From NCBI GenBank assembly GCA_035719045.1, contig DASTGO010000043.1:1-8439 (forward strand): DNA of 8,439 bases, given 5' to 3'. Positions 6,548 through 8,439 of this stretch are shown in pieces; within the stretch, counting starts at the first letter, position 1; each line of letters opens with the position of its first letter. The DNA comes from DASTGO01 sp035719045 (GTDB taxonomy: Bacteria; Actinomycetota; Actinomycetes; Actinomycetales; Kineosporiaceae). The notes under the pieces are model-generated. The model was not told the origin of the DNA. It ran no database searches and saw only the letters and a program-made list of their open reading frames with translations. The position numbers and the translations under genes were made by a program.

Positions 6548-6575
6548 GGCACTCGGTGCCAGCTCGGTGGCACTC
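6548..6575. repeat. Cluster of overlapping short repeats, possible protein-binding site
   Basis: Within 28 bp: the inverted repeat GGCAC-TCG-GTGCC (6548-6560), the inverted repeat TGCCA-N6-TGGCA (6557-6572), direct copies of CTCGGTG at 6552-6558 and 6563-6569 (11-bp period), and GGCACTC at 6548-6554 and 6569-6575 (21-bp period). Spacings near one and two helical turns favour a protein-binding site over chance. Which protein binds is unknown. Confidence 0.4.
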
Positions 6576-6738
6576 CGGGTCGGGACGGCTGTCACCGGTC
6601 CCGGCCGAGCCTGTGAACGCCCGGCAAATCGCCTGGAAGAGGTGCATAAAGGCCGCCTTCGTGACTGCCGCTGAGGTGTGGTCGGCTCACGTGCCGTGCC
6701 GGCTCGGCCACAGTTGGATCACAAAGGACAAGGGAGCC

Positions 6739-6766
6739 TTGACTTGCGAACGGCGGGCCGTATCTT
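6739..6766 (+). promoter_or_regulatory. Sigma-70/HrdB-type promoter for the sugar-binding-protein gene
   Basis: TTGACT (6739-6744) and TATCTT (6761-6766) are separated by 16 bp, close to the primary sigma-factor consensus. Transcription would start around 6773, giving a leader of about 125 nt. The spacer contains a CGAACG motif at 6747-6752, where a bound repressor would block RNA polymerase. Confidence 0.65.
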
Positions 6767-6810
6767 GGCACGAGATGTGAGGTCATGTTGAGTTCTGTTC
6801 GTCCTCTGGT

Positions 6811-6835
6811 AGCTTCCGGGCCTCGCCCCGGAGCT
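6811..6835 (+). other. Leader hairpin in the 5' untranslated region of the binding-protein mRNA
   Basis: AGC-T(T)-CCGGG (6811-6820) pairs with CCCGG-A-GCT (6827-6835) around a 6-nt loop, with one bulged T. It lies about 40 nt after the predicted transcription start and 60 nt before the start codon. It could stabilise the mRNA or pause polymerase; no known riboswitch is recognised. Confidence 0.45.
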
Positions 6836-6883
6836 TTCCGGCAGGGCCCGAGTCCGTCCCGCTCTCCGCGCTCAACCCGTGTC

Positions 6884-6890
6884 GAAGGAG
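6884..6890 (+). promoter_or_regulatory. Strong ribosome-binding site of the binding-protein gene
   Basis: GAAGGAG, a near-complete match to the anti-Shine-Dalgarno sequence, ends 7 nt before the ATG at 6898. It fixes the start despite the long region before the signal sequence and predicts high expression, as is usual for solute-binding proteins. Confidence 0.85.
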
Positions 6891-6897
6891 ACCACCG

Positions 6898-8256
6898 ATG
6901 ACCCGTCCGCAGTCCGAGGCCGAGTACCTCGCCCGCCTGGTGCCCCCGTCGGCCGCTGCCACCCCGTTCGCGCGGCGTTCCCTGATCAAGGGGGCCCTGG
7001 GTGCGGGGGCGATCGCGGCCACCCCCGCCCTGCTGGCGGCCTGCGGTTCCAGCTCCAGCCCCTCTGGCGGCTCCAGCAGTTCCGGTGGCGCGGCCAGCGG
7101 CACCCTGACGATCGGCTCCAACTACTCCGACGCCACCCCCAAGGCGGCCTTCCAGGCTGTCGTGGACGCCTTCAAGGCGAAGAACGGCGGGGTGACCCCC
7201 AAGGTCAACACCGTCGACCACAACACCTTCCAGGAAGGCATCAACAACTACCTGCAGGGCAAGCCGGACGACGTCTTCGCCTGGTTCGCCGGCTACCGGA
7301 TGCGGTTCTTCGCCTCGCAGGGCCTGGCCGGGGACCTCAGTGACGTGTGGGCCAAGATGAGCGGGCTTTCGGACGCCTTCAAGAGCGCCTCCACCGGTGA
7401 CGACGGCAAGCAGTACTTCGTCCCGATGTACAACTACCCGTGGGCGGTCTTCTACCGGCCCTCACTGTTCCAGGAGAAGGGTTACACCGTCCCGAAGACC
7501 CTGGACGACCTGGTCAAGCTCTGCCAGCAGATGAAGAAGGACGGCCTGGACCCGATCGCCTTCGCCGACAAGGACGGCTGGCCGGCGATGGGCACCTTCG
7601 ACATCCTCAACATGCGGATCAACGGCTACCAGTTCCACATCGACCTGATGGCCGGCAAGAAGTCCTGGAACGGCCCCGAGGTCAAGAAGGTCTTCGACAC
7701 CTGGACCAGCCTGCTGCCCTACCACCAGACCGCGTCCCTGGGCCGGACCTGGCAGGAGGCCGCGCAGAGCCTGCAGCAGAAGAAGTCCGGCATGTACCTG
7801 CTCGGCTCCTTCGTCGCCGAGCAGGTGGACAACGGCAAGGACCTCGACTTCTTCACCTTCCCGCAGATCGACTCGACGATCGGCGCCGACGCGATCGACG
7901 CCCCGATCGACGGCATGATGATGGCGAAGAAGCCGAAGAACGAGGCCGCGGCCAAGGCATTCCTCACGTTCCTCGGAAGCCCCGAGGCCGAGGACGCCTA
8001 CGGCAAGATCGACCCCGGCAAGGTCAAGGCGAACTCGAAGGCCGACACGACCAGCTACAACGAGCTGCAGAAGAAGTGCGCGGCCCTGATCGGCTCCGCG
8101 AAGAACATCGCGCAGTTCCTCGACCGCGACACCCGTCCGGACTTCGCCTCCACGGTGATGATCCCGTCGCTGCAGAAGTTCATCCAGGACCCGACCCAGG
8201 TGTCCTCGATCCTCTCCGACATCGAGAGCCAGAAGAAGGCGATCTTCACGTCCTGA
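6898..8256 (+). CDS. ABC transporter sugar-binding lipoprotein with twin-arginine-type signal
   Basis: 452 residues; an extracellular solute-binding protein of the family-1 (sugar) class that delivers ligand to an ABC importer. The N-terminus has a 25-residue lead, then twin arginines in ARRSLIKGALGAGAIA (R26-R27), a hydrophobic stretch, and the lipobox LLAAC with the predicted lipidated Cys C49: a Tat-type lipoprotein signal. A Ser/Gly linker (50-68) precedes the mature domain, which starts TLTIGSNYSD. Typical features follow: NYLQGKPDDVFAWF, YNYPWAVFYRPSLFQEKGY (about 178-196), LDDLVKLCQQMKKDGLDPIAF and FLTFLGSPEAEDAYGK. Divergence from a beta-galactosidase/galT/galK operon suggests a galactose-containing ligand such as lactose or a galacto-oligosaccharide, but ligand residues cannot be read from sequence alone. 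The start is fixed by GAAGGAG at 6884-6890. Its own promoter is predicted at 6739-6766. Confidence 0.92.
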   Translation: MTRPQSEAEYLARLVPPSAAATPFARRSLIKGALGAGAIAATPALLAACGSSSSPSGGSSSSGGAASGTLTIGSNYSDATPKAAFQAVVDAFKAKNGGVTPKVNTVDHNTFQEGINNYLQGKPDDVFAWFAGYRMRFFASQGLAGDLSDVWAKMSGLSDAFKSASTGDDGKQYFVPMYNYPWAVFYRPSLFQEKGYTVPKTLDDLVKLCQQMKKDGLDPIAFADKDGWPAMGTFDILNMRINGYQFHIDLMAGKKSWNGPEVKKVFDTWTSLLPYHQTASLGRTWQEAAQSLQQKKSGMYLLGSFVAEQVDNGKDLDFFTFPQIDSTIGADAIDAPIDGMMMAKKPKNEAAAKAFLTFLGSPEAEDAYGKIDPGKVKANSKADTTSYNELQKKCAALIGSAKNIAQFLDRDTRPDFASTVMIPSLQKFIQDPTQVSSILSDIESQKKAIFTS

Positions 8257-8265
8257 CGCCCGTCA

Positions 8266-8300
8266 GGCCGGCGGGGGCACCACCCGTACCCCCGCCGGCC
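8266..8300 (+). terminator. Perfect 12-bp hairpin after the binding-protein gene
   Basis: GGCCGGCGGGGG (8266-8277) pairs fully with CCCCCGCCGGCC (8289-8300) around an 11-nt loop, 9 nt after the stop codon. No T-run follows. In ABC sugar operons such a hairpin often ends or attenuates the message, or protects the binding-protein mRNA so that it exceeds the permease mRNA. Either role fits here. Confidence 0.75.
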
Positions 8301-8305
8301 CGCGG

Positions 8306-8332
8306 TCGGCCGGTGGCCCCCCGCCGGGCCGA
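8306..8332 (+). other. Second hairpin in the intercistronic gap
   Basis: TCGGCC (8306-8311) pairs with GGCCGA (8327-8332); two more G-C pairs form inside across a bulged G at 8326. It lies just after the perfect hairpin and may add to transcript stabilisation or termination. Confidence 0.4.
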
Positions 8333-8341
8333 AACCCCTAC

Positions 8342-8360
8342 CCCGTCGGGCGTTGACGGG
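8342..8360 (+). other. Third hairpin in the intercistronic gap
   Basis: CCCGTC (8342-8347) and GACGGG (8355-8360) form a 6-bp perfect stem with a 7-nt loop. TTGACG at 8353-8358 overlaps the right arm and resembles a -35 element, but no fitting -10 follows about 17 bp later, so no promoter is called. Confidence 0.35.
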
Positions 8361-8428
8361 TCCTGGTGCGGCCGCAGCCCGTGGGAGGCCGGTGCCGCCA
8401 CCCACCCGGCAACGGTGAGGAGAGGTTC

Positions 8429-8439
8429 ATGGCAGGTTC
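8429..8439 (+). CDS. Start of the next gene, probably an ABC sugar permease (only 11 bases visible)
   Basis: ATG at 8429-8431 is preceded by GAGGAGAGG at 8417-8425, a strong ribosome-binding site 3-8 nt away depending on register. The visible codons read Met-Ala-Gly. The permease call rests only on position: genes right after sugar-binding-protein genes in this orientation are usually membrane permeases. The protein sequence itself gives no support. Confidence 0.5.

Larger units (their letters stand above)
6452..6897. promoter_or_regulatory. Divergent regulatory region between beta-galactosidase operon and binding-protein gene
   Basis: About 445 bp without a credible gene: open frames crossing it have poor codon use and no family features. 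It is visibly less GC-rich than the coding DNA on both sides, as expected for promoters. It contains a good plus-strand promoter (6739-6766), a possible minus-strand promoter (6459-6487), three CGAACG motifs, a cluster of small repeats (6548-6575), a near-repeat ATGTGAG/ATGTTGAG at 6775-6792 over the predicted transcription start, and a leader hairpin (6811-6835). Both operons are probably co-regulated from here. Confidence 0.8.

Noticed and set aside
6603..6709. GGCCGAGCC (6603-6611) and its complement GGCTCGGCC (6701-6709) as a possible DNA-looping pair
   Set aside because: A 9-bp inverted repeat 98 bp apart is easily found by chance in DNA this GC-rich, and nothing else supports looping.
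6424..6780. 118-codon plus-strand frame across the divergent intergenic region
   Set aside because: It overlaps the GH42 start and the binding-protein promoter, its codon third positions are not GC-rich, and the peptide matches no family I know.
6592..7221. 209-codon minus-strand frame over the binding-protein start
   Set aside because: Antisense to the signal peptide and promoter of a well-supported gene; Gly/Arg-rich shadow composition.
8353..8358. TTGACG as a promoter for the downstream gene
   Set aside because: No acceptable -10 element is present at the right distance, and the hexamer is part of a hairpin arm.
8055..8405. 116-codon minus-strand frame at the end of the binding-protein gene
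   Set aside because: It runs through the terminator hairpin and antisense to coding DNA, and has no family features.

Overview
This window is very GC-rich, with third codon positions almost always G or C, and its gene families and arrangement suggest a high-GC actinobacterium, probably Streptomycetaceae or a relative. No 16S rRNA or other taxonomic marker is present, so this is inference from composition and protein style.

Layout. Positions 1-934 hold two plus-strand genes unrelated to sugar metabolism: the 3' end of an aminoglycoside-phosphotransferase-fold kinase (1-534) and a small TFIIB-type zinc-ribbon protein with a Gln/Pro/Tyr-rich tail (608-934). A strong 16-bp hairpin (976-1012) and a degenerate tandem repeat (1048-1138) fill the convergent junction with the next block. 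From 6451 down to 1139 on the minus strand runs a compact four-gene operon whose start and stop codons overlap at every junction: GH42 beta-galactosidase, DeoR-family regulator, galT and galK. A roughly 445-bp divergent regulatory region (6452-6897) separates it from a plus-strand gene for a twin-arginine-type lipoprotein sugar-binding protein (6898-8256). After that gene come a perfect 12-bp hairpin, two weaker hairpins, a good ribosome-binding site and the first 11 bases of another gene, probably an ABC permease.

How the genes fit together (inference). The binding protein captures a sugar or oligosaccharide outside the membrane, and an ABC transporter, mostly beyond the right edge, imports it. 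The cytoplasmic GH42 enzyme releases galactose, GalK phosphorylates it, and GalT exchanges it with UDP-glucose (Leloir pathway). No galE is visible, so the epimerase must be encoded elsewhere. The DeoR protein inside the operon is the obvious candidate to control both divergent promoters. CGAACG motifs occur near both promoters and are candidate operators.

No defence system, mobile element, CRISPR array, tRNA or rRNA was found. The window looks like a coherent galactoside utilisation locus rather than a radically new system. The points most worth checking are the divergent operator region, the beta-galactosidase start and possible leaderless transcript, the incomplete GH42 cysteine cluster, and the hairpins that separate the binding-protein gene from its downstream partner.
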